A stretch of 64,000 nt of DNA, from assembly GCA_964035545.1 (NCBI GenBank), contig OZ037771.1, positions 1,674,001-1,738,000 of the forward strand, given 5' to 3'. This DNA is from Bugula neritina (taxonomy: Eukaryota > Bryozoa > Gymnolaemata > Cheilostomatida > Bugulidae). Both the position numbers and the translations under genes were made by a program. This document shows, piece by piece, positions 29,101-40,835 of the stretch; position 1 is the first letter of the stretch, and every line of letters begins with the position of its first letter. The notes beneath the pieces were generated by a model that had not been told where the DNA came from, ran no database searches, and saw nothing but the letters and a program-made list of their open reading frames with translations.

Positions 29101-29350
29101 CAAAATATGTACTTAAAAAGTAAACCTAAAACAATATTTTAAAATAGCAATTAATAAGACATTATGACAAAAATAATATGTTATTAAAATTAGTTTCTTT
29201 TAAGAAAATATAATACAATATAATATTACCTTTAGACAAATTTAACCGTAAAGATTTCATCAACTGATCCGTGGAAATGTTTAGAGGTTTATAAACACAA
29301 AAAATTCCTCGGAGAGTGCGATAAACATTGGAAGAGATTGGTTCCGCCAT
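26111..29350 (-). CDS. TRUB2: TruB-family pseudouridine synthase, TRUB2-like, altered active site
   Basis: Exons: 29230-29350, 28819-29082, 28502-28582, 28314-28378, 27617-27698, 27218-27290, 26696-26841, 26111-26397; phases agree, 372 aa. Matches to TRUB2: GIFCVYKPLNISTDQL (N-terminus, residues about 15-30), HPLV before the active-site loop, SGVLPVAIGKASK, VYRATMTLGIATD, AGVDLQTQEAYELASKGMLRP, VEFSPPELQIGE and LRFGYFDVSHALTHLQWD. Vertebrate TRUB2 modifies mitochondrial RNA in RNA granules and supports mitochondrial translation. The active-site motif normally reads (G)TLDxxAxGVL, with Asp as the catalytic nucleophile; here it reads TLSTFSSGVL, so residue 148 is Ser. The Tyr of the second motif (RVYRA) is kept. 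Exon 2 (about 88 codons) has a Ser/Lys-rich insertion relative to bacterial TruB. Identity is firm; catalytic activity is doubtful. Confidence 0.9.
26870..27080. repeat. AT-rich degenerate simple sequence (TRUB2 intron)
   Basis: Low-complexity TATAATATA-type sequence in the intron between TRUB2 exons 26696-26841 and 27218-27290. No coding or RNA signal. Confidence 0.8.
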
Positions 29351-29848
29351 TTCTAACTTTGGTATGCTTCGCTACTACATAAAAATAAAGGTGCACCTGC
29401 AAACACCAAGAGTACATATAAAACTCCATTAATCATAAAATTGTGAAAACCATATAGACCTTAATTGCTTTTATACCTTCAAAATATTTTTCTATTTTAA
29501 AATTGTAAACAATACATGTAAAATTCTCATAGTTTTATTGTGTCACCAATCATCTTAAATTTTTGGACAGACTCCGAATAATTATATTTAAAAAATCCGC
29601 TGCCTTCAAAAAAATTCAAGAGTTCAATATTTAAATAAAGAGTTAGTGCTGTATGCGGTTGTTAATAATGATGTTGTTAAAATCTGTAAAACAAAAAACT
29701 CATTTATAAAATTATTACAACTATATTTATTATCATACCCACTATAGATCATTGGTTATTGATTCTAATCATAGTGTTTTAACACAAATGTTCAAACTTT
29801 AAAGTTTAGACGAAATTAAAACAGTCTCACGATTTGATTGACAATTAG

Positions 29849-29883
<35 letters not shown>

Positions 29884-30496
29884 GGCTTATGCGTTGGTAC
29901 TTTCAATTGTCAATGTCATTGAGTAGTTATAACTAAGTTATGGTTATAATAATAAATATGCTTATGAAATTGGGGTATGATGATGACGATGATGATGATG
30001 ATTATGGTCATCATGATGATTATCTTATTACTTATTAGCTATTACTAAATTACTATTAGTAGCAGCAATCATAGCAATTAAAATGTGACTATCGAAAAGT
30101 TTCGCCGGAACTTTGGAATAAGCAATATCTAATGTCCTCGCTGAAATAGTAGTGGTTTTTCAGCTCAGTGGGATTCATCCCTCCCAAAAACGGCATTAGC
30201 ATAATTTTTATATTTTTACGTTTTCAGTAACATAGCAATTTTGATCAGTGATTGAAAATTTGTGTGGTTATTTTGATCTCTTCTCTAGCGTTTCATTATC
30301 AATTAATATAACTAGTATTTGTTACTAAAATTTGAGGCTTCAAAAGGAATCGTACCTCGCAAAACAAAGTCAGTACCGTCACTAAGCAACAAGTAAGAGC
30401 ACGAGTCTGCGAAGTCGCTCTCAATACAAAATATCCTATAAAGACAATCACAATGAGTGGGTAAATTTGTGTCTAGTTGTTATACAAACTTTAAAA
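29351..30496. promoter_or_regulatory. Divergent promoter interval, TRUB2 / LRRC43
   Basis: About 1.15 kb between two start codons facing away from each other. It contains short ATTATC repeats (29851-29883) and GATGAT repeats (29980-30020). An upstream ATGAGTGG followed by GTAAAT at 30453-30464 could be a tiny first LRRC43 exon. Promoter activity is inferred from arrangement only. Confidence 0.5.
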
Positions 30497-32792
30497 ATGA
30501 CTACAGTCACAGACGCATTTCAGTCCTTGCTAAAAACTTTGTGTCTTCATGAATTTCCTTGCGGAAATGGTTCTTGGAGAAAAAAGGCAACTGTCAAGAA
30601 GATACCACTCAATTATGGGAAAAAAGTGATAACAATGGTAGATGCAACAGAACCCCAGTTTTCCACAACACTCAAAGATTATGATGCTGCTAAATCTCAC
30701 ATTGAAACGTTACAAGAATTTGTATCAACAAAGCATTCACCTTGGACATTTGATTACAGTTGGAGTGATGAAGCCAAGTCACTTCGAGAAATTGCAGTCA
30801 AGAAGCCGGAGTTGATCAATGATAGCTTTGTGCACCAGCACTTCATTACAATCAGGCTGACTGACAAAAAAATTGAAGATGTGGATGAGCAACTGCTAAA
30901 ATTTGCAAATCTAGAATATCTCACACTGAGTGCTAATTATATAAAAAATGTAAACTCAAAGAATTTACCCAGAAAACTGTTAAGCCTCGAGCTGAACTCG
31001 AACCTAGTTAGTGAGTTGTTCTCTCTTTGTGTAGATCCTCCAGCTCTTGTACATCTTGGTTTGGGAAACAATTGTCTTACATACGTAGATGATTATTTAT
31101 CAGGAGATCATTGGCCTGCGTTACTTTCTCTTGATCTTAGCTATAACAATCTCACAGATCTTCCCGAAACCTTACGAAAACTAAAGACGCTGCCGAACCT
31201 ACGAAATATTATTTTAATGGGAAACCCGTTAATGCTGACTCCAGGCTACAGAGGGTTTGTAATTGACAATTTGAAGACAATAGATTTATTAGACGATGTG
31301 CGAATTGAAGCCGATGAACGTCATCGCTTTACTCAAATGTCTGGTCTCACAGAACACGAGCTCTGTCAATGCAAAATCACTTTTTCTGTTGGTCAAATTA
31401 AAAATGTTCCAAAACCAGCAGAATTAGAACATCCCGATGAGCAGCCAGAGTTTCCTATTATTACAAGGAATTATTATCTTGAATTTCATTACATCGGTGA
31501 ATCACAATCTCACGCTGATGTGTTTGCCATGGGCCAAGATGGCGGCCTGGATTTTGATCCATTTGCTAATATTGGAAGCGGAGCTAAAAGAGGTGGCCTC
31601 AGTAGCATATCTGGTCCTGCTCAGAGTGGACGGGACGAGCTTGAGACACCCATGTCTCTGGCAATGTCGGACATGCCTCAACCAGCACCAGCTGACTTTT
31701 CTGCAGACGCTAATCAGGAAACCTTTTTCACAGCATTAGAAGAAAGTGTTCAACAACCGCCTAAAACTGCAACTAATATTATTAGGTAAGTTTTTACTTT
31801 ATTGTTGTAATAAGTCTACTTTAAAGGTTGTTAGTCAGGTGTATGCCAGTGTTTGTATTATATTACAGGTCTAACAAGGGGCAATGGTCAAGTGATATTG
31901 AATTAAACTGGTCCAAAACAACTAAGAGAGAAGATTTGCTGGCTGTCAGAGATTTCTTAAAGATTCCAACAAAAATAGAGGTATTTATTAGTTCCTTTTT
32001 GGATTACAGACATTTTGCAAATGTAAATATGTGCTCACATGTTTACATCAAATATTGTTGTTACTGAGAAAAGAATTGTGTAAATTTCAATGTATTGGAT
32101 ATTATTAGTTAATTTAATGGTAATTTTATTTTTATAATACTAAAAACAATATTTATGGTAATTTTTAAAAAGCAAATGCTTACAACTGTACAAAGCAATA
32201 TGTTGAGAAATTTTTACAATATATTTTAGTTGACTCAAAACTTTATTTATTTCCACAAAATCTACTCATCTAAATATATATTCTAGCAGTTCACAATGTC
32301 CAATAAATATTAGTGTGAGTTCTCTTATGCATAACCAGGTTTTTGAGGAGACGATACTCAGTTTCCCTAAAGAAGATGCTGAATCGGAGAAGCAGTCGAG
32401 TGCAAAGAAAAAGAAAGAAGAGCCAAAGAAAGAGGAAAAGAAAGGAAAGAAGAAAAAGGAGTTGGACCATGACAGCATGCGTCATGAACCCCCTGAGTAC
32501 AACATCATGGCTTCCTTTGATATCGATCTTTCAGAATTTCTGAGCGGAGAGTCTGAGTTCTCGAAAACCCTCTCGAAAGTGGGAGTCCAGGTATTCGTCT
32601 CAAACCTTATGACTGTTATTGCTCATGACTTGAGTTTACCAGTGAAGTTCTATAATTATAATATTTATATTTACTTATTTCATCTTATACATGCTACTAT
32701 ATTATATATATAGTTTATATGTTGTATTACTTTAGGTGTTTTGTTATGTTACATGCTATAATATGTTACAAGTTGTATTATATTATATTTTG

Positions 32793-32856
<64 letters not shown>

Positions 32857-33533
32857 TCTTTAATGCCACATTATATAAAATATGGTTTTTATATTAAATT
32901 ATATTATTATATCATAATTTTTATCTTTGAATGCCCATCTGAATGAATTAAAGCACCAATTTAAATTCATTTACCTATATTTTATTCTGCCTTGCTACTA
33001 AATATTAAACTTTTCCAGAGTCGATTGCCAAGCAGCATTTCTCAAAGGCCAGAGTCAGAGGGAGGTAAGAAGGGTCAAGGTCGTGTCAAGTCCGGTGACA
33101 AAAAAGAAACCAAAGGTGTCAAGGACTCAAAAGCCGCTGATGCCAGAAAGAAAAGCGGGAAAAAAGAAGGTGAGAATATCTTAACAAAAATTTCTGACCA
33201 GCTGTGAAAAGTCCTAATAATTAGCAAATAATAATTAAAATAGCAAAAATTAATAAGTAAGTACAATATTTCAGATTTAGGCATTGCTAGTCGTGGTTGG
33301 TTACACTGTGTCTAGCACTAGCCCTGATTTACTACACTGTGTCTAATGCTAGCTCTGATTGGTTACACTGTATCTAATGCTAGCTCTGATTGGTTATGCT
33401 CATAGGGAAAAAGAAGGAGTTACAGGAAGTAGAAGCTGATCCTCTTGAACCTCCTCCACCTCTTGAAGTTGATGTGACTATCCGGATGCACAGGTGGAAC
33501 TCTACTGGTGACTCTGTGATAGCAGAAGAATGA
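30497..33533 (+). CDS. LRRC43: Leucine-rich repeat-containing protein 43
   Basis: Exons: 30497-31785, 31869-31980, 32339-32590, 33019-33169, 33406-33533; phases agree, 643 aa (human LRRC43 is about 650). The N-terminal block LCLHEFPCGNGSWRKK matches the LRRC43 family signature (LCLR-YPCG-GSW). Leucine-rich repeats occupy residues about 115-260: NLEYLTLSANYIKNV, LLSLELNSNLVSEL, LVHLGLGNNCLTYV, LLSLDLSYNNLTDLP, NLRNIILMGNPL. C-terminal to them are a beta-rich region, a Lys/Glu-rich stretch (positions 32400-32460) and a Lys-rich tail. The vertebrate gene is expressed in ciliated and spermatogenic cells; molecular function is unknown. ATG at 30497 was preferred because the conserved block begins soon after it; a spliced start at 30453 is possible. 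Converges with DHRS11. Confidence 0.88.
32797..32851. repeat. (TA)n microsatellite
   Basis: About 27 TA units in the LRRC43 intron between exons 32339-32590 and 33019-33169. Confidence 0.95.
33297..33400. repeat. 31-bp tandem repeat (LRRC43 intron)
   Basis: At least three copies of a 31-bp unit (TACACTGTGTCTAATGCTAG core, then CTCTGATT) ending a few bases before the last LRRC43 exon at 33406. The copies are degenerate at the left end. Confidence 0.85.
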
Positions 33534-34264
33534 AGTCATCTGATTGGTTACTCTTATGTGAAGCTAATTCTCATTGGCTACTTAATTACTGAATGCGACC
33601 TTTGATTGGTTACAGCAACTGTTGCATGCATTATTAATTCATGTGATCATGATTCTAAATTGTTTATTATTGATTGAAAACAGTTTAAATTTACAACCCA
33701 GTTCCTCTATGTTAACTTGAAGAGGAATTATTTAAGACTATCTGCTTAAACTGAAGTAATATAGATTGTTGAGCTTAAACATGTATGTTCACTGTATGTA
33801 GTGCTTATTAATTGTTGAAAGAATTCTGATATTACATTACTTTCAATGCAATAATTTCTGCCATCATGGAAGAGTTTATATATGGATAAATTTATATATA
33901 ATATAATTTTATTTGATATATTTTGGTTGTATTGTGAACAACTTTTAACAGATAAGCAATAGGAAAGCACTATTTCTCGCGATTTCAATTATTTGTATTG
34001 CTTTGATTAAATAGTTGCCCTCAATTATACAAAAAGAAGCAAATGCTTTAGAATTAAGGCATAATCACAGCACAAAAAGTAAGGATGGACTATAGATTAA
34101 ATTAGTGATTGTCTTCTCGTGTTTTGATTGGCGCTACATACTTTAGAAAACCTTCCCAGAGAAAATTTTAGTTCATAGTCTAAAGTCTAGAGATTGTTTG
34201 AAGAGGTAACCTGCATTATTGGAAAGATAACTTCCTTATGTTCTTGTCTACTGTGTGCCGCATT
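33534..34264. other. Convergent 3' interval, LRRC43 / DHRS11
   Basis: 3' UTR sequence for both genes. AT-rich, no exon signals. Confidence 0.6.
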
Positions 34265-37200
34265 CTATGTAGCTTGTTCAACACTTCGCAAAATGATGTC
34301 TTGCACTTGGACATGAGAAGGAGAGCTCAGCTGATAAACAACTGCGTCTGCGACATCGTTCGCTTCCAAAATCTAATAAGAGCCAAAATTAAACTATAAG
34401 TAATATGATAGTAGTACAAAGTTGTATTTTAGGAGCTATCTGTAAGTTAAGGTTCCAAAAACATCTAGCCTATAGGTTATCAATGTAAACACTTATGGAC
34501 CCAGATAAAAAAATTATATTTAGTACCTTTAGGTGTTGAAACATCTTACTGGCATTTTCTACTCCAAAATGATGTTTTAAAAAAGGTGTCTCAACCAGTC
34601 CAGGGCTAATTTGCTAAAATGTAGAATAAAAAAATCATTAATCTAGTCTATATTGTATTGTAAAAGATTCTAGATAAATTAATAAGAGTTGCGTGCTCTA
34701 TTGAGTACACTTGGAAATTACACAATGTTGGTTTTAATAGTCCTAGATTTATACCCATCGCGCAGCAAATTGTAGATCGAAGCAACTTCATAAATCAAGC
34801 GTGCAGTATCTGTCTCGCACAGTTTCAAGGCGTGAACTCGAAGCGCTGTACTAAAATATTATGTACTTGTAGAAACTAGGAATACTGCATTAGCAGGTTT
34901 AAAATGACAAACAAGATCTAAATCGTAATAGTATTTAAATTAATTTTATTCAAATTTTCAACTTCAGTTTTATGATCATGATGAAGAGTTTATGTTGATG
35001 TCTAGCTTGCGTTATTATCTCACTTTTATTTTTACTTTAGCGTTGAAATTAGTTTTAATTTCAAAATTAAATTTAAGTGTCGACTTCAAGCTCAACTCTT
35101 TTTAGCTTTATGCCGGTTCTAATCCGAATTTAAATCATCAACTTTTTGTTAATTCATTTGATTGTAAATAAATAAGGCTCTCCAGTCCTTTAAAGTTGTT
35201 TTGAAAATACTTAAATAGCATGACCCGTATAAAAAAGGAACCGGAAGCGTTCAGGTAAGGTTTTGTATTATAAAATTAAGTTTAATAATTAATAATAACA
35301 GTTATAATGATTATAACGATATTAATAATCATTTTCATAATAATAATTATTTCGGATAAATAGTTCAAAGCAACATGTATTTATGTAAAGACTGATAAAC
35401 TTAAAGTTAATGTGTGTTCTAGTTCTACTGTGTTTCTCTCATTCCAATTATTTTTTTCATGTTCTATGCTTTTATTCTTCACTGCTATATTTGTTCAGTA
35501 GGAATATCGGTATGGTATTTTAAACCACGCATTTACACTGTGTTAGTTACCTCACAATTCACTCAATGAATTACAACCTTTAATTACTATTTGCTAGAGT
35601 TAGAAATTAGCCTCAATTTTTTAGCATCATTGAAATCAAAATTGATGATTATTTGTATTGCTAGAGTAACTGTTTGAAATAAACACATTGTGGTTGATGT
35701 TGTGAGCTTACAATTGTAACATTTAAGTTTTTTCTTGTGAGCCTCTAATTAATTTGATATCTGTAGCTATAGAAAGATTTGTCTTTATTCAACTAACATC
35801 ATTTGGTTCTTCTTGTGTAGGTTGAATGTTGACGAAAATGTATGGTCAGATGTGGAGTTGAGCGAGAGTTCTATCGACCTATCAGGAAAGAGACTTCACC
35901 TGTTTCAGTTGCCTTTAGACGTATGGCAATCCTTTTACTGATTTCCCTGTGGTAGTCACAATCAATCCTTCTGGCTGTTACAACAGTTTTTATTTATATT
36001 TATCCACTGATTTTGGTAAAATGTTGCATCAGTTTCTGTAGAAAGTTTCTTGATTGTATTATAGATGCCGCCCTCTTGTTTGCATGGCGTTGAACTGCCA
36101 GTCCCAAGGAAAAACAAATGGTCGAAGCCCATCACAGTATCGTACACTTCCAATGAAGGAAAGAGTAATCAACGGGTTTGTGTTTTAAAGCTCCAAAATG
36201 CTGGACAAACTTTTCACTCTCATTTGCTGAGTGCTTCTAAACTCTGAATATACTATTTCCTGTATTTACTGTGTTTTGTTGTTGATAGGATGTCAAGGTG
36301 GAAATAAAAGCACAAAGGATGTCCAATCAGCAGACGGTGATGGAAGTAATAGGTGGAAAACTAATGCCATGTAAGTGTTGTGTTCCACTTGCTGATATAC
36401 CAGCACATTACAACTTTCTTAGAGTTTTGAGTTGAGTTCAACTTTTGACCTTGAATATAAACTCATAATTACTTATGCGCGTTCATTTCTCCTCTTATTA
36501 GTAGACATCTTGATTAGTCTCTCTAGCTTTGTTTTGTGTCTGTCTCGCCATATCTACTGTAATAATATGCACACTGATAGGTTGATTAGGAAATTCTGCT
36601 TTAGTTTGATAATTTTTCAAGTGAGCCAGTGCCTTGTTACAAATTTTTCCATTGGTTGCTTTGCAGGCAGCAATCAGCCCATCAGCATGTATCAAGGTTT
36701 TGAGGTGGTGGAGTCAGCAGAAACCACTCTGCCTGATGTCACTGAGTCTGTGCATCAGCTGCCGTCTGGGCTCCGGCAGCGATTTGTGCCCATAGGTAAC
36801 GGGCTGGGTGAGTCATTCGATGACAAGGCCAAGGAACTGATCCTTTCTACTAAGAAGTCAGGTATTTTAGCTGCTCAATTATTATCATTTGTCGTGAATA
36901 TTGTCAATGATTTCTAGTCTGTTGTTTGATGATGTTTGCACACTGCTATAGTATTCTTAAGATTTTGTCGGTAGTTAATAAAGTGAACAGCTTGCCCCGT
37001 GATTTCCTGTGCGGTGGACTGTAAAGCATACATTATTATAGAATATAATTTAGTTCGTAGATGTAAAATAGTTAAATACATTTTTTCTAGCTATAAAAGG
37101 CTTTAAATAAAGAACCATGAAATTTACCACAACTATGTTGCAGCTGCTACCCAACGGAAGCGTAAATCTACGAAATCGCCGACGAAGGCAGCCAGGAAAC

Positions 37201-40200
37201 TGGAGGATTCAGTAGCCTCAGCTCCTACCCGTCACAACTCAGCTAAGCGGACGGCCTCTCAGAGAGATAGTAGCGACTCGGATGAAACCCAAGAACTGCC
37301 AGTTAAGCGGATAAAAAAGTCTTCAAGTAAGACGAGTGGAAAATCCAGTGTTGAAGTCTCTCCTCTCAAACCAAAGAAGGAGAAGAAAGCTAAACTATGA
37401 CAACGCACTACAGTAATTGTCCTCTCTTAGATTATACTAAAATCAGCTGCAGTGTGTATTCATACTTCATGAAGATATCTGTTTTTATCTCATCCTTTTC
37501 AGAAGATTCCACAATTTGGTGATTGTGTTATCTTTCAAGCATTTTCTCATTTGAATTGACTGACAGATATTGAGTGAATTGTAAGTAAAGATGTGTTAGT
37601 TGTATAAGAGTATATACACATATATAATGTATAAAATATAATTTCGTCTCTCAATATTAAGATAATGATTGCTTTTTATTTAGCCAATAAAACTTCTTTG
37701 ACTACTTCAAAGCAGCAACTATGTTGGGAGTTATTATCTCCTGTTTGACTTGCATAGGCTCTTACTATTCACAGCTGTGAATTTGTCTCTATAGTTTGAA
37801 TACTAAGCTATCTTAGGTTATCTAACATGAAGCTATTAATAGCATAAGCTAATGACACTACCTTGATAAAAACCTGTTGAAAAGAACTAGATATTTATTC
37901 CATTTCAGTAATGGCGGCCCTATCTTATACTATCAATAACTTCCACTACAGAATTTGAAGCCAAATATCAAAGTGAGTAGCATTCAAAAACTCTTACCAA
38001 AATGAAACTTAGCCATTTTTCATAAATACTTACAGAGACTTTGCATTTAAAATGAGGGCGTTGGGCCAGTAACTCCATCCTGGTTCCATTTGTGATAGCA
38101 GTCAGAGCATGCTTGGTTGCAGTGTAAACTTGTATTAAAGGATTTGAGAATGTATAATGCCCACCAACACTAAAACCAAGTGTATAAATAATTGCCAATT
38201 CTACTCTATTCCATAAAATAGATGCATCTTACTTGTAATCACTATCTTTCCTTCTTTATGTGTTTACATACACTGCTTACAGAATTTTGATAATCTAACC
38301 AAATAACTATACTAAAATCACCGTCATTAATTTTTTAAAACCAAATCAAATGAAAATACACAAATTCTATATTATATGCTTGTGTATGTGTTTCCCACAT
38401 CTCATCTGTTGATACACATCTCACCTGTTGCTTAATACCCCACCTGTTGATTAACTTCTCGACTGTTGATACACACCCACCTGTTGATTAACATCTCACC
38501 TGTTGATACACACCCGCCTGTTGATTAATCATCTCACCTGTTGCTTAATACCCCACCTGTTGATTAACTTCTCAACTGCTGATACACACCCACCTGTTGA
38601 TATTTATTATATGACCTTCTTCTATGCCGCTTGCTCTCATCAAAGAAGTTGCTTCTCTTGTTATTCGAAGAACACCCATCACATTGGTCTGCAGATAAAA
38701 TAATTTTACTTCTCTTTCTATTGCAAGTATTTTGCAAATACCAATAACAACTAGCAGCACAAAGTTTTATATTCAACAAGCGATCTTACATTATAGTTTT
38801 ATGACATTTCTTATACTAAAATCAAAAGCCTTGAAGTAGAAATTAGTTGACAATGTTGAATTCCTAATAATATTATACTGGTACAAAATATCCTTCATTC
38901 TGCTGCATGGAATTAGCCAAAGCCCTAAATCTTATTTATTTTTTATTGATGTTTTTCATCATGTCAAAATATGCAGTAAAAGCTTAGTGAAACTTTGACC
39001 AAAAATGCCCCAAGTATAACTTACATCAAACATTAGCTGCCAATCCTCAGATTTGCCAGAAAGAATAGGAGCATTTCTTCCAACGCCCGCATTATTGATG
39101 CATACATCTAATCGACCAAACTTTTCCTTTACCTCCAGAAACATAGACACTACCTGTTTCTCGTCACACACATCGCACTGTATGGTTGTGAGTTCACCCA
39201 GACTCCCTATCTCACCCTTCAGTTGCTGCAAACAAGTAATAAATAAAATGACCAAGAAGGGATTCAACATTATTAGATAGCTAGATCTGAAGCATTATGT
39301 AATGGCAATGTTCATTCTTTTCTAAGTCTAGCAAAATATTCATAAAAATTTAATATCAGCTCAAAATATACCCAGAGCAAAAAGCTGATACAATAATTTC
39401 ACTTAATTTCGATTTACTAATTCATTATTACAGCATGCCTAGCAATAAAACTAAGACTTAGTGCTTTATAATCTTTACCCAGCAACAAAAGTTAATCCTA
39501 CAGCTTCAGCTTGACTGGTATTACTCACAGTTCATAAGTTAAGGAATTGGGGTCAAGTTTTAGGTTGTTTCACTGTGCGTGTTTGTTTTTCACTAGTTGT
39601 AAGTTTTGTATCTATAGTCGAAATAAGGTGCCTTATCTTTATCTGTTGCCTTGTTACATATTTAAGACACTGATAAGTATTTATAATAACTTGTCTGGTA
39701 TCGCAATACACTGTTTTAACCACCAAGACTACTTCTACGAGGGGCTGATCATGCAGTACATGCGAAAGAAAGGTTTCTTGCTGGCAGCATGTTTTTATTT
39801 GAGGAGGGGGGATTTGTGTTAGAGAATTTTCTTTACCCAGCCATTGGAGATGGGTCTATGCAAATCATTGACAATGTGAATCTGCATGAACATTATTTGA
39901 GGGCATGAAATAGAGAACAAGGTACAAATAGATATAGTATAGACAAATATAGTATAGATATAGTATAGACAAACCGTACAGACGGAGAACTAAATTATAG
40001 TATAGCAAAAACTTTTCCAAAATGCTGAAGATAGCCATAATGTTTAATTATAGATTAAATTTGATCTATTGTATTGGTGAAAGTACAATAGAGATTTTAA
40101 CATTGAGTAAAAGAGGCTGTTCCACTGATACTGTAGAAAACCATGGTAGGTACTTTCTGGTATTTATTTACATATTAGTTATGAGCAGCTTATCCTGTTG

Positions 40201-40835
40201 TAAAACCAAACACATTGCTTTTGCATTGTTTTGAATATGATAATCCAAGTTCTAGTATAACATCAATTGCTCAAATATATTGAATATGCTACTAAAAACT
40301 AACCGCCAGAGCTTCCAATCTTCTACCACAGCCGATGACTTTTATTCCACATTCTAGTAGCCTGGTAGCTGTAGCCTTACCAATGCCATCTGATGCCCCA
40401 GTCACTAAGGCTACTTTTCCAGCCCATTGCTCCATACCACAGGTAGATGAAGGTTTGGAACTTGTCATGCTGCTAGACTTTATAGCATTTATCTCTTGAA
40501 TAGTATCTAGTGAAATGACAAAGTGTACCTAATCATTAACTTTCTACTAACAAGTTTTGTATGCCTTTAGGAGTGGGCGAAATGACACCTCTTATGATAA
40601 GAGCATAGAGCAAACCTACAATATTATATGTAATGCTACAACTTTTTGTTTCCAATCGAAAAATTGTAATATCATCGCAAAAGCCATTAGGTTTAAAAAA
40701 TTGGATATATTTATAGAAAGGAAGCTACAATTTAGTAGAACTTAGACCATTTCTATGCTCAAACTCACCTTCAATTGGAAGACAAAGCCTAGACTGATCA
40801 CCATTGTCAAGTACTCGAGCTTTAAGTGATGTCAT
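34265..40835 (-). CDS. DHRS11: Short-chain dehydrogenase/reductase, DHRS11-like
   Basis: Exons: 40769-40835, 40304-40506, 39025-39225, 38594-38688, 38034-38169, 34527-34613, 34265-34372; phases agree, 298 aa. It has an N-terminal extension of about 35 residues over human DHRS11 (260 aa). Rossmann features: ALVTGASDGIGKA (TGxxxGIG at residues 58-65), CDV, CINNAGVGR (NNAG), HIININS, VYTATKHA (catalytic Tyr204 and Lys208), then ISPGLVETPF and a C-terminus QVQDIILRSVEQAT that matches the DHRS11 end. The family uses NADP(H) to reduce steroid and other carbonyls. The residue 13 before the catalytic Tyr, normally the catalytic Ser, is Gly191; Ser189 lies two residues upstream. The 3.4-kb intron 34614-38033 carries POLR1G on the other strand. 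Confidence 0.92.
35220..37400 (+). CDS. POLR1G: RNA polymerase I subunit RPA34/CD3EAP-like, nested in DHRS11 intron
   Basis: Exons: 35220-35254, 35821-35920, 36065-36175, 36289-36370, 36667-36861, 37144-37400; phases agree, 259 aa. Similarity to the RPA34.5/POLR1G family: an N-terminal dimerisation-type strand region (KRLHLFQLPLDMPPSCLHGV resembles LWLIQAPADFAPECFNG), and LPSGLRQRFVPIGNG resembles the conserved P-GLR-RF--FG-- element. The C-terminus is Lys/Ser-rich and disordered (residues about 175-259), as in the family, though far shorter than the human tail (human about 510 aa). The protein pairs with the RPA49 subunit in Pol I transcription of rRNA genes. An AATAAA is at 37686-37691. The whole gene lies in one intron of DHRS11 on the opposite strand. 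Identity rests on a few motifs, so it is less firm than for the larger genes. Confidence 0.75.
38390..38610. repeat. Degenerate tandem repeat overlapping the DHRS11 exon 4 donor
   Basis: About eight to ten copies of CACCTGTTGATTAACATCTC / CACCTGTTGATACACACC-type units. The last copy contains the exon 4 end and donor: on the minus strand the exon ends ATCAACAG and the intron begins GTGGGTGTGTATC, the same words found in several upstream copies. Confidence 0.85.

Noticed and set aside
39547-39822. 91-codon plus-strand frame rich in Cys, Phe and Tyr
   Set aside because: Lies in a DHRS11 intron with no family resemblance; composition fits random AT-rich sequence.
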